A stretch of DNA of 64,000 bases, from positions 1 to 64,000 of the forward strand of contig NZ_JAVDWU010000010.1 in assembly GCF_031457455.1 (NCBI RefSeq), given 5' to 3'. The notes beneath the pieces are model-generated. The model saw nothing but the letters and a program-made list of their open reading frames with translations, was not told the origin of the DNA and did not search any database. Position 1 is the first letter of the stretch. Each line of letters begins with the position of its first letter. The position numbers and the translations under genes are program-made. Shown here in pieces: positions 25,361-35,883 of this stretch. The stretch is from Hydrogenophaga palleronii_A (GTDB lineage Bacteria; Pseudomonadota; Gammaproteobacteria; Burkholderiales; Burkholderiaceae_C).

Positions 25361-25382
25361 GTCGGTCTTTCGCTGTGGCCGC

Positions 25383-25928
25383 TCACCAACCATTGCGGAT
25401 CAAGTTGAGCACCACGCCAGGTTCTGCCTGTTGCTGCAGCCAGGCCTGGATGCGCAACACCTCGTCGATGCAAGCGTCGCCATGGCGCTGGCGCACCAAG
25501 TCTTCCCTGCGTTCCAGCTGCTCGGCTTCCCGGAGCTGTCTCTGCCACATGTCGGACAACACTTCATCCAGACGCGCCTCGTGGAACTGCAGCGCAGCCC
25601 ATTCGCCGCCATCGAGCCAGACAGCGTGACAATGCACACACCGATCGATGCGCACATCGGGCTGGCGCCCGGTGCGCAGGCGCTCCATGATGCGATCACA
25701 TTGTGGACAGGCCCGCGCGGGAGAGGCCAGATCGGGCAGCCAGTGTTCGACCAGCTCGGCTGGTTCGGCTTGCGGCGCGCCACTTTCGACCCACCGGCGG
25801 TGGTCGTCCAGACACACCCAGTGGCCGTTGCATTCGGCACACTCCCGGGCAGGCAGCCCCGGGGAGAGGGCTTGTTCAGACAGGGCGGGGCGGTGGCTGC
25901 AGGCGCAGCAATGCCAGGAGGCAGACAT
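25383..25928 (-). CDS. Zinc-ribbon (zf-TFIIB-like) protein
   Basis: This 181-residue protein has two Cys-rich modules: an N-terminal CCAC...CAECNGHWVCLDDHRRW and a central zf-TFIIB-type ribbon with CPQCDRIM...DRCVHCHAVWLDGGEW. The latter is the family hallmark (C-x2-C ... C-x2-C followed by WLDxGE). The C-terminal ~70 residues are a charged helix (QLREAEQLERREDLVRQRHG). It sits between the flotillin and the ATPase with short gaps, so it is probably an adaptor of the same system. Zn binding is inferred from spacing. Confidence 0.72.
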   Translation of the reverse strand: MSASWHCCACSHRPALSEQALSPGLPARECAECNGHWVCLDDHRRWVESGAPQAEPAELVEHWLPDLASPARACPQCDRIMERLRTGRQPDVRIDRCVHCHAVWLDGGEWAALQFHEARLDEVLSDMWQRQLREAEQLERREDLVRQRHGDACIDEVLRIQAWLQQQAEPGVVLNLIRNGW

Positions 25929-25977
25929 GGTGGGTCTCCGGTGTGGGGGTCAGCCTAAAGACGGCAGTTGGACAGGC

Positions 25978-28116
25978 TCAAGGTTTCTTCAGCGAATTGA
26001 GCAACTTCTGCACATCCGGGTTTTGCGGATCACCACCGTTGCTGGCCACCTTGGCCAGCAAGGCGGTCAAGCCCAGGTTCTGCAGTTCGCTGCTGGAGCT
26101 GCCCAGCGCACCCAGCAGGTTCTGCAGATCAGGCACCACGTCGCGGTCACCGGCGAGCTGGTCCTTGAACGCCACCTGCAGGGTCTTGCTCTTGTTCACC
26201 ACACCGTCAATGCCCTTGCCCACCGACAGCGCGCCGACAAACCGGTCGAAGTAGTCGCCCTGCCCGCCCACGATGTCGATCTTGGCGTTGGCCAGGGCTG
26301 TGCCCAGCACCTCGGCCTGCTCGCGCGCGATCGAGGTCTGTGCGTCGATGCCCTTGACGGTTTCCACATGGGCCTTTTCCAGCTGCATGCGGAATTCCTC
26401 GTGCGCCCGGGTGTCACCGCTCATGGCACTCATGGCGTCGAACTTCTCGCGCAGGCCCACGGCTTCGGCATGGAAGCGGGCTTCGATGGTGGCGGCATCG
26501 GCCTGACCGGCCTTGACCACGGCGTCGGCCTCGGCCAGGCGCACCTGCACGTCGGCCAGACCCAGCTTTTCCTTGCCAGCGGCTTCGGCTTCGAGCTTGG
26601 CACGCAGACCCACGGCTTCGGCCTGGGAACGCAGTTCAATGACCTGCGACTCTGCCTGACCTTCCTTGAGCGTGGCGTCGGCACCGGCCGCACGCACGTG
26701 CACGTCGGCCATGCCTTGTTTCTCCACCGCGTCGGCGGTGACCATGGTCACCTTGGCGGCGGCCAGGCCGGGGGCAGCGGTGATGGCCTCAAGACCTTCG
26801 GCTTCGCGCTTCTTGGCTTCGGCTTCTTTCTCTGCAACCTTCAGTTTCGCCTCGGCCAGCGTCATCTGTTCGGTTGCGCGGTGGCGGGCCATGCGCTCCT
26901 GCGCCTCAGCCGCCTTGACCTCCAGGATCAGCTTCTCTTCGGCCTGGCCTTCGGCCATGATCACGGTGGACTGTTTGGTGCGGTCGGCCTCGGCCACCAC
27001 ACGCAGTTCCTTGATTGCCTCTTCCTGTTCGGCCACGGTGCGCTCGACCACGATGCGCTCGCGGATCACGTCGGCGATGGCCTTCTTCTGCACCTCGACC
27101 GCCTTGTCCTTTTCGATCTTCTGCAGCGTCACTTCCTTCTCGCGGTCGACCACTTCGAGTTCGCGTGCGCGGGTGACCTTCTCTTCTTCGATGGCCACCG
27201 CGCGCTTGCGGTTGTTCTCAGCCACTTCTTTTTCACGCAGCACGTTTTCCTGTTGCACCGATATGAATTGCTCAGACTGCAGACGGGCCAGTTCGGCCTT
27301 GGTTTTTTCCTCGGCCTGGATCTTCAGGGTTTCGGCTTCTTCGCGCGCCTTGACCGTGGCCACTTCGCGTGACTGGCGCGCCTGCGCGTCGGCAGCCTGG
27401 CGCTCCAGCTCCAGCAGCGACTCCTGCGTTTCCACGTTCTTCTTCTTGATCAGCAGTTCTTCGTTGCGGCGCAGTTCGTTGGTGCGCACATGCTCGGCGG
27501 CAGTGAGTTCGGTGATCTTCTTGATGCCCTGGGCGTCCAGGATGTTGTTGGCATCGAGCTTGGACAGGGGCGTCTGCTCAAGGTAGTCAATGGCAGCGTC
27601 GTCGAGCACGTAGCCGGAAAGGTCGTCGCCGATCTGCGTGATGATGTCGTCGCGGAAACGGTCCCGCGCCTGGTAAAGCTCCACAAAGTCCATGGACTTG
27701 CCCACGGTCTTGAGCGCCTCGGAGAACTTGGCCGAGAACAGTTCTTCCAGCGTGGACTGGTTCGACGCACGGTCGCAGCCGATGGCCTGCGCCACCTTGA
27801 GCACGTCGTCGGCGGTCTTGTTCACCCGCACAAAGAACTTGACCTTGATGTCGGCCCGGATGTTGTCACGGCAGATCAGGCCGTCGTTGCCTGAGCGGTC
27901 GATCTCGATGGTTTTGACCGAGATTTCCATCAGCTCGGCCTTGTGGATGATGGGGTAGACCATGCGCCCCGTGAAGGTCACCTCGGGCTCTGCACGCAGG
28001 GTGTTGATGATGAGCGCATGGCCCTGTTCGATCTTCTTGTAGAACTTCGCGAACATCACGAAGAAACTGAAGATGAAGAAGAACACGATGCCCGCAATGA
28101 TGAGGATCTGCTCCAT
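25978..28116 (-). CDS. Flotillin / YqiK-like SPFH protein
   Basis: This 712-residue protein has an N-terminal transmembrane helix (ILIIAGIVFFFIFSFFVMFAKFYKKI), an SPFH/band-7 domain (about 30-200), a very long Glu/Ala/Lys coiled coil (~205-610) including tandem AEA/VGLR-type repeats, and a C-terminal ~90-residue region rich in Gly, Leu and Ser. Flotillins scaffold membrane microdomains. I chose ATG 28116 because AGGA lies 8 bases upstream; ATG 28140 (MYINLG) is possible. The upstream YqiJ-like gene is the normal partner of YqiK in E. coli. Confidence 0.88.
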   Translation of the reverse strand: MEQILIIAGIVFFFIFSFFVMFAKFYKKIEQGHALIINTLRAEPEVTFTGRMVYPIIHKAELMEISVKTIEIDRSGNDGLICRDNIRADIKVKFFVRVNKTADDVLKVAQAIGCDRASNQSTLEELFSAKFSEALKTVGKSMDFVELYQARDRFRDDIITQIGDDLSGYVLDDAAIDYLEQTPLSKLDANNILDAQGIKKITELTAAEHVRTNELRRNEELLIKKKNVETQESLLELERQAADAQARQSREVATVKAREEAETLKIQAEEKTKAELARLQSEQFISVQQENVLREKEVAENNRKRAVAIEEEKVTRARELEVVDREKEVTLQKIEKDKAVEVQKKAIADVIRERIVVERTVAEQEEAIKELRVVAEADRTKQSTVIMAEGQAEEKLILEVKAAEAQERMARHRATEQMTLAEAKLKVAEKEAEAKKREAEGLEAITAAPGLAAAKVTMVTADAVEKQGMADVHVRAAGADATLKEGQAESQVIELRSQAEAVGLRAKLEAEAAGKEKLGLADVQVRLAEADAVVKAGQADAATIEARFHAEAVGLREKFDAMSAMSGDTRAHEEFRMQLEKAHVETVKGIDAQTSIAREQAEVLGTALANAKIDIVGGQGDYFDRFVGALSVGKGIDGVVNKSKTLQVAFKDQLAGDRDVVPDLQNLLGALGSSSSELQNLGLTALLAKVASNGGDPQNPDVQKLLNSLKKP

Positions 28117-28169
28117 GGGAATTCCTAGGTTGATGTACATGGTGGGTAGTAGTGTTTGGGAAGGTGGGT

Positions 28170-28805
28170 TCAGTCTTCGGAGCGAATAAGGTAACGGCCG
28201 GTGCCCTCGTCGTATTCGAGGATGTAGGCCGTGCTGCCTTTGGTGAGGGCGTTCGGCGTGTCGGCCCGCACCCGGATGTTCAGGTTGGCGCCACGCTGGG
28301 CCACCACGGCGTGGCCGTGGCGTTCGTTGACGCTCAGGCTCATCACGCGGCAGGTGCGGCCCACCAGACTGGCATTGGCCTGTGCCTGGTGGGTAACGAA
28401 CAGGCCGCGCATGGGCCGGATCAGCCGCGCCGTGATTAGGATGGAGACGGCCGTGCTCAAGATCAGCACACCGGTGCCCACCAGCAGTTGCAAGGGCCAC
28501 GTGGGAATCAGCGGCATGAGCCATTGCCCAACAAAACTGCTGATCGTCCAGGCCACCAGCACGAGCAAGCTGACCACGATGGAGAACGGCACCCCGTTGA
28601 GCCCCATGGCCACCACGTACCCCGCCACGGTGCCCAGATCAACCCCGTCAATGTCGCCCCGGACCTCAAGCTCCAGGTCACCCCCGAGCGAATCGAAATC
28701 CACCAGGCCCAGCAGGGCCAGCAACCAATACCCGAGTACCACCAGCAGCAGGACCGTGAAGACCGCTGTGGGGTAGGCGGTCACGGCATCCCAGAAATTG
28801 CCCAT
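28170..28805 (-). CDS. YqiJ-like OB-fold membrane protein (NfeD/DUF1449 type)
   Basis: This 211-residue protein has three or four transmembrane helices (VFTVLLLVVLGYWLLALLGLV, FSIVVSLLVLVAW, LQLLVGTGVLILSTAVSILI). A soluble C-terminal ~75 residues (SLVGRTCRVMSLSVNERHGH...) resemble an OB fold. This is the YqiJ/YuaF layout that accompanies flotillins. An acidic loop after the first helix (GGDLELEVRGDIDGVDLG) is also seen in YqiJ proteins. It probably binds the flotillin in the membrane. The product is encoded 53 bases before the flotillin start. Confidence 0.83.
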   Translation of the reverse strand: MGNFWDAVTAYPTAVFTVLLLVVLGYWLLALLGLVDFDSLGGDLELEVRGDIDGVDLGTVAGYVVAMGLNGVPFSIVVSLLVLVAWTISSFVGQWLMPLIPTWPLQLLVGTGVLILSTAVSILITARLIRPMRGLFVTHQAQANASLVGRTCRVMSLSVNERHGHAVVAQRGANLNIRVRADTPNALTKGSTAYILEYDEGTGRYLIRSED

Positions 28806-28878
28806 CTGCCCCTCCCTCCAGATTGTTGATGCGCCAGGTGACGGCCCTTTTGACCGCCCCCGGTGTTTTGTTTATCTC

Positions 28879-29211
28879 TCAGCGCCCCGGCTTTGCCGGG
28901 GTCGCAAAACGGACCAGCTCCTGCGTGACCCGCTCCTTGATCGCCAGCCGGTCCTCCGGCGGCAGATCGTATCGCTCACCCAGGATCTCGTAGTCCTGTG
29001 CGGTGAGGGAGACTGTCAGCCTCGGACGCTTGGGGCGTTTGGACACTGCGAGCTTGAGGATGTGCCGGATCTGGTCCGAGGTGGAAAGGTGGTTGTCGAA
29101 CGCGGCGGTTCTCACCGCGTCCATGACCGCCTCTTCCACATCGAACGCCACCTGCACCGCCTTGAGCGCGGCGTCCGATCCGCTCCAGCGAACCGGCTTG
29201 CGCGTGACCAT
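28879..29211 (-). CDS. Small protein of PspA operon, possible RHH fold
   Basis: This 110-residue protein overlaps the pspA stop by one base (TGATG). The middle has a strand-helix-helix feel (AFDNHLSTSDQIRHILKLAV) like a ribbon-helix-helix dimer, followed by a basic KRPKRPRLTVSL and a second helix. If it is a DNA-binding RHH protein, it is the best internal candidate for autoregulation at the 27-bp palindrome upstream of the operon, but this is a guess. The gene ends in a CCCCGGCTTTGCCGGGG hairpin within its last codons. Confidence 0.5.
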   Translation of the reverse strand: MVTRKPVRWSGSDAALKAVQVAFDVEEAVMDAVRTAAFDNHLSTSDQIRHILKLAVSKRPKRPRLTVSLTAQDYEILGERYDLPPEDRLAIKERVTQELVRFATPAKPGR

Positions 29212-29933
29212 CAGCCGGCGCCTTTGTCGGCGTCGGGTGCCGCCGCCTGACGCTTGGCACGGATGCGGTCCATCACGGCGCTCTGGCGTCGCGACTCCTC
29301 GCCAATGCCCGCTGAGGCCAGCTTCTTTTCCAGCGCGCCGTGGCCAAACTCGTTGTCCAGTTGTTCGGCGGCGGTCATGCGGTCGGCGAGATCTTCATGG
29401 CGCGCCTTGATGCGTTCCAGCGATTCGCGCGCACTCACCAGCTTGTTGCCGCCCTGGCCAATGTTTTCAGAAATGGAGCGCGTGGCGCGGTAGACGCTCT
29501 CGGTGGTCTTGGCCACGCCGATTTCACGCTCGTGTTCACGGATGCGCGTCTCGGCCGACTTGATGAGATCCTTGAGTCTCGTGACCTGCACCGCGTAGGC
29601 CGCGTGGGCCTGGCTCTGGGTCTGCAGCTCCACTTCCAGCGCGGCGATCTTGCCCGCCACTTCCTCAGCCAGCGATTCCTGCGCCTTGTCCAGCGCCTCC
29701 ACGGCCAGGCCCTCGTAGCGGGCGATGTCTGCCTGCACCCGTTCGAGTGCGCGCGCGCTCTGCATTTCCTTGGCCATCACGCCGGCCAGGTCGTCCTTGG
29801 CCTTGACGATGCTTTGTTTGGCATCGAGTATTTCCTGCTCATAGATGCGGGTGGCGTTGGCGTCCACCACGCTCTCGCCGATCTCGCGCACGCTGCCGTG
29901 CAACAGGGTCATCATCTTCTTGATCACAGACAT
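29211..29933 (-). CDS. PspA/IM30 family protein (YjfJ-like)
   Basis: This 240-residue protein is almost entirely helical, as expected for the ESCRT-III-like PspA/Vipp1/YjfJ family. An N-terminal amphipathic MSVIKKMMTLLHGSVREI is followed by long coiled helices (DAKQSIVKAKDDLAGVMAKEM; RLKDLIKSAETRIREHEREIG) to about residue 210, then a basic Ala-rich tail. These proteins polymerise on membranes and repair or stabilise them. Unlike phage-shock pspA, no pspF/pspBC genes are adjacent. The partners are DUF2170, flotillin and ATPase, the YjfIJ-YqiJK type. Confidence 0.88.
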   Translation of the reverse strand: MSVIKKMMTLLHGSVREIGESVVDANATRIYEQEILDAKQSIVKAKDDLAGVMAKEMQSARALERVQADIARYEGLAVEALDKAQESLAEEVAGKIAALEVELQTQSQAHAAYAVQVTRLKDLIKSAETRIREHEREIGVAKTTESVYRATRSISENIGQGGNKLVSARESLERIKARHEDLADRMTAAEQLDNEFGHGALEKKLASAGIGEESRRQSAVMDRIRAKRQAAAPDADKGAG

Positions 29934-29954
29934 GGCTTCCTCCAGTGGTGAGCG

Positions 29955-30371
29955 TTATTTCAAAAATTCCTGCAGCGCCGTCAGGGCGTCGAGCGCGTTG
30001 TCGCTGAGAACCGCCACCTCATGGGCGATGTCCTCCACACGAGCGTCATTGCTCAAGGCGCCAATCAGCACAAAGCGGTTGCCTACCCGGCCAAAGGCAG
30101 ACAGGGGCACCGACGGGTTCAGGTCAAGCAGGGTTTGCAGCAGGTCGGTGCGGCGTTCCGGCAGCACTTCGTCGTCGGACCAGAGGTAGCAGATGCACAG
30201 GATCTGGCTGTCGGTGCTGGTGACGAAGATCGGCAGTTCCTGCCGGCCATCGATGGCCACCTGAACCACGGGGACATCGCCGGGAATGGGTTGCAGCTGG
30301 ACCATCGCGCCCCCCATGGCTTCAGCGGTCAGCACGTCCAGGCTCTTGAGCTGTTCGAGCAGTGTTTTCAT
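29955..30371 (-). CDS. DUF2170 protein (YjfI-like), first gene of the operon
   Basis: This 138-residue soluble protein matches YjfI/DUF2170. Its core runs VQVAIDGRQELPIFVTSTDSQI, then YLWSDDEVLPERRTDLLQTLLDLNPSVPLSAFGRVGNRFVL. I recall this family as having a type-III-secretion-chaperone-like fold and always pairing with PspA/YjfJ (recall). ATG 30371 is preceded by AAGGAG. It is the promoter-proximal gene, 21 bases before pspA. It may chaperone the PspA polymer (inference). Confidence 0.8.
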   Translation of the reverse strand: MKTLLEQLKSLDVLTAEAMGGAMVQLQPIPGDVPVVQVAIDGRQELPIFVTSTDSQILCICYLWSDDEVLPERRTDLLQTLLDLNPSVPLSAFGRVGNRFVLIGALSNDARVEDIAHEVAVLSDNALDALTALQEFLK

Positions 30372-30408
30372 CGCCCCTCTCTCCTTGTTTGGTGGTGTGA
30401 TGGGCGCG

Positions 30409-30437
30409 AGCATAGGTTGCTCGACATATCATGTCAA
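30409..30437 (-). promoter_or_regulatory. Sigma-70 promoter of the PspA-flotillin operon
   Basis: On the minus strand there is a perfect -35 TTGACA, a 17-base spacer and a -10 TATGCT. The expected start is about 30 bases before the DUF2170 ATG. A promoter this good implies that control is by repression. Confidence 0.75.
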
Positions 30438-30442
30438 GCAAC
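30416..30442. promoter_or_regulatory. 27-bp palindromic operator over the promoter
   Basis: The left arm GTTGCTCGACAT and right arm ATGTCAAGCAAC are complementary at 11 of 12 positions around a central ATC. The palindrome covers the -35 box and spacer, where a bound repressor would block RNA polymerase. No dedicated repressor gene is adjacent. Confidence 0.75.
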
Positions 30443-30525
30443 TTTTCATTACAGGTGGTGGCTCGGCCTGGGGAATATTTCCCAACCCGTTTCTGGCCCA
30501 GCCAGGTTCCCTGGCACAGCGTGGG

Positions 30526-33267
<2,742 letters not shown>

Positions 33268-33294
33268 GAGGCTCACCAGAGGGGCTGACAAAAA

Positions 33295-33423
33295 CTGGTG
33301 AGCGCCGTTGGGTGACCCGGCACGGTGTGCGGGGCCAGGAACCGGGGTTCCCCCTCAAGCCTGACACCGGGTGCGCGCGATGGAAACATCGGGCCCGGCG
33401 CTGCAGCGCTCCTTGAGAGGGGG
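33295..33423 (-). promoter_or_regulatory. S-adenosylhomocysteine (SAH) riboswitch
   Basis: Read on the minus strand, the leader of metH contains CTCAAGGAGCGCTGCAGCG near its 5' end, then CAGGCTTGAG pairing back to CTCAAG, and finally AACGGCGCTCACC pairing with GGAGCGCTG as the pseudoknot. This is the SAH riboswitch consensus known upstream of ahcY and metH in beta- and gammaproteobacteria. SAH binding would raise metH expression to remove homocysteine. A -10-like TAAAAT (33426-33431) overlaps the end of the upstream gene region. Confidence 0.85.
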
Positions 33424-33440
33424 TGATTTTAGCTGTTCGT

Positions 33441-35054
33441 TCAGCCGGAGGCCGTGAGCAGCTGCGTCAGGGCCCTGGGCAGATCGGCCTGCGTCCTGCA
33501 ACGCCGCACACCATCCGGCCCCAGGGCGGAGACGAGCGCCCCACCTTCCCCTGGCTCGAATACCAGGGCACGTACCGCCACGCCCCGGCGAGCCGCTTCG
33601 CGCGCGGCGCGCTGCAGGTCGGCGGTCAGGTAGGCCGGGTCGTGCACATCCACATCGTGCGGTTCGCCATCGGTCAGCACCACCACCACGCGCCGCCAGC
33701 CCGGATTCAGTTGCTCGTCCTGCACGCTGAGGTACAAGGCATGGCGCAGCGCGGCCCCCAGCCGCGTCGAGCCGCCTCCCCGCAACCGTGGCATGGCCGC
33801 CAGGTCGCCGTCCCAGGGTTTGAGGCAAGGCATGTCGATGCGGTGCCGGCCCTGGCTGGAGAAGGACCACAGACTGCTGCGGTGACCGAGCCGCTGCAGC
33901 GCGAGCGCCGCAGTGGCGGCGCTGTGCTGGATGCGCCCGAGCAGATCACCCTCACGCCCTCCTGGAATCGCAGTGGAGGCCGATGCGTCGAGCAAAAACA
34001 GCACAGCCAGCGGCGGCGATGGGCGCGATGGACGGTGGTAGACCCGAGGGTCTGGCGTGCGACCGCCGCGATGGTCCAACGCAAAGTCCACCAGCGCCAC
34101 GGCATGCAGCTCATCGCCATCAATGGACCGATCACTGCCGCGCCGCAAGGCGCCCCCGATACGCGCCAGTCGCCATGCGAGACTCCGTTCACCCGGGACC
34201 AGCGCACCTGGTTGCCAGGCCGTTGGTCCCTGCGGCACGGCAACGTCGTACACACTGCACCAGCGCGGCCGGTAGCGGCCGATGCGGTGATCCCACTCGG
34301 CATACACGGCGTCGGGTTCAGTGAGAGCCTGCTCGGGCGGCGCTGCGGGCGGACCCTGGGAGGGCGGCGGGGCATCGGCATGCAGCGGCATGTCCGAAGG
34401 CGGAAGGGAATCGTCCGGCAGCCAGAGGTGGATGTTGTCGTCGCGGTAACGCGCGTGCACGGTGTACGTGCGGGCGTTGAACGGCAGACGCATCTGGCCG
34501 ATGTCGTGGCCCAGGACCGAAGCGGCCTCGCGCACCTGGGTGGGGGTGCGAAGCGCAATCGAATATCCATCGGATTCATAGAACATGCGCCGCACGCGTG
34601 CCACCCAGGCGTGCGGGTCATCGTGCGCGGGATACAGCAGGCCCGCAGATAGGCGCGCGAGCAGGTCTTCGAAACCGGCGCCCCGCTGTGCCGCCGCGTC
34701 GGCATGGAAAGCCCACCACACCGCCCGCAGGCCGGGCAGCTCCTGCAGCGCCAGCCACTCCACACGGGCGTCCTCCAGCACACCCAGCAGCGCCTGTTGC
34801 ACAGGCTTGAGTCCGGTGCGGGGTTGCGGCGCCCCCCCAAAACGCAAATGGGCCGCCGCGTGCGCCGCCATGGCCAACGGCAGGTCAACGCATTGGCCAA
34901 CACCCGCGGGCAAGTGCATCACAGGCTCATTGAGCGCATCCCACGTGAGAACCGTGCGGGCATCGGTCCGCGGGACGCCGGTCTGGATGGTGGTCTGCAC
35001 GGCCTGACCCCACAGGGCTCGCGCCACGCGACGAACCTGGACCGCTGTGTCCAC
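33441..35054 (-). CDS. NorD/CbbO-like VWA-domain protein
   Basis: This ~537-residue protein has a helical N-terminal half (ALLGVLEDARVEWLALQELPGLR, as in NorD) and a C-terminal von Willebrand A domain (~350-537). The MIDAS is LFLLDASAST, followed by GGGSTRLGAALRHAL and VVVLTDGEPHDVDVHDPAYL, typical of NorD. With a MoxR ATPase such proteins insert metals or activate enzymes. The start is a GTG (35054), 5 bases past the norQ-like stop, with a weak ribosome site, so coupling is likely. No nitric oxide reductase or RuBisCO is nearby; a client in the amide pathway is plausible. Confidence 0.78.
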   Translation of the reverse strand: MDTAVQVRRVARALWGQAVQTTIQTGVPRTDARTVLTWDALNEPVMHLPAGVGQCVDLPLAMAAHAAAHLRFGGAPQPRTGLKPVQQALLGVLEDARVEWLALQELPGLRAVWWAFHADAAAQRGAGFEDLLARLSAGLLYPAHDDPHAWVARVRRMFYESDGYSIALRTPTQVREAASVLGHDIGQMRLPFNARTYTVHARYRDDNIHLWLPDDSLPPSDMPLHADAPPPSQGPPAAPPEQALTEPDAVYAEWDHRIGRYRPRWCSVYDVAVPQGPTAWQPGALVPGERSLAWRLARIGGALRRGSDRSIDGDELHAVALVDFALDHRGGRTPDPRVYHRPSRPSPPLAVLFLLDASASTAIPGGREGDLLGRIQHSAATAALALQRLGHRSSLWSFSSQGRHRIDMPCLKPWDGDLAAMPRLRGGGSTRLGAALRHALYLSVQDEQLNPGWRRVVVVLTDGEPHDVDVHDPAYLTADLQRAAREAARRGVAVRALVFEPGEGGALVSALGPDGVRRCRTQADLPRALTQLLTASG

Positions 35055-35058
35055 GGCG

Positions 35059-35874
35059 TCAGAAGCTCGCGAGGACCAGGGCGCGCAAGACGGCGCCCAC
35101 ATCCGGGTCGTCGCTGAGCGGATCTGCAATGGCCTGCATGGTCGCGTCGTGCGGTGAGAGACCGGCGCGTGCCAGCAGTGCGGCGTGCACCAGCATGCGG
35201 GTGGAGGCCCCCTCTTCCAGGCCTTCATCGCGCAGGTGCCGGGTCCGCACGGCGAATCGCACCAACTGCCCCGCCAGCTCAGATGAAGCCAGCCCCTCTC
35301 GCTGCACGATGCCGGTTTCTGTGGGCGGGTCTGGATAGTCGAAATTCATCGCCACAAAACGCTGCCGCGTTGAAGGCTTCAGCTCCCGATGAATGCCCTG
35401 GTAGCCAGGGTTGTAGCTGACGATGAGCTGGAAGTCGGGGTGCGCATGCAACAGTTCGCCGCAGCGCTCCAGCGACAGCACCCGTCGCGTGTCGGCCAGG
35501 GGATGCAGCAGCACAGTGGTGTCCGCGCGGGCCTCCATGAACTCGTCGAGGTAACACAGGCCACCATGGCGCACCGCCTGGGCCAGCGGGCCATCCATCC
35601 AGCGCGTGCCTTGTGCATCGAGCAACCAGCGCCCGGCCAGGTCGCTCGCACTCAGGTCCTCGTGACAGGCCACGGTGATCAATGGCAGCTGGAGTCGCCA
35701 GGCCATGTGCTCCACGAAGCGCGTCTTGCCACAACCCGTTGGACCCTTGAGTAAAAGTGGCAAGCGCGCTGTGCGCGCAGCATCGAAAGCCGCGATCTCG
35801 TGGCCCACCGGTTGGTAGTACGGCTCCTGCCGCAACCGCCATTCCGCCAGCGGGTCGGCCTGTTGCTCCGCCAT
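35059..35874 (-). CDS. NorQ/CbbQ-like MoxR AAA+ ATPase
   Basis: This 271-residue protein has Walker A GPTGCGKT at 44-51, Walker B GGLCYLDEFMEAR, sensor IVSYNPGYQG and the family phrase STRQRFVAMNFDYP, all matching NorQ/CbbQ. These ATPases form hexamers and drive a VWA partner (NorD/CbbO) to remodel a metalloenzyme. The ATG follows the amiE stop within 10 bases and the stop precedes the VWA gene by a few bases, so amiE-norQ-norD are one transcript. Confidence 0.85.
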   Translation of the reverse strand: MAEQQADPLAEWRLRQEPYYQPVGHEIAAFDAARTARLPLLLKGPTGCGKTRFVEHMAWRLQLPLITVACHEDLSASDLAGRWLLDAQGTRWMDGPLAQAVRHGGLCYLDEFMEARADTTVLLHPLADTRRVLSLERCGELLHAHPDFQLIVSYNPGYQGIHRELKPSTRQRFVAMNFDYPDPPTETGIVQREGLASSELAGQLVRFAVRTRHLRDEGLEEGASTRMLVHAALLARAGLSPHDATMQAIADPLSDDPDVGAVLRALVLASF

Positions 35875-35883
35875 CACCGCGCT

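Noticed and set aside
33441..35874. norQ/norD taken as evidence for denitrification
   Set aside because: No norB or norC is present and the genes are fused into the amiE transcript, so a nitric oxide reductase role is not supported here.
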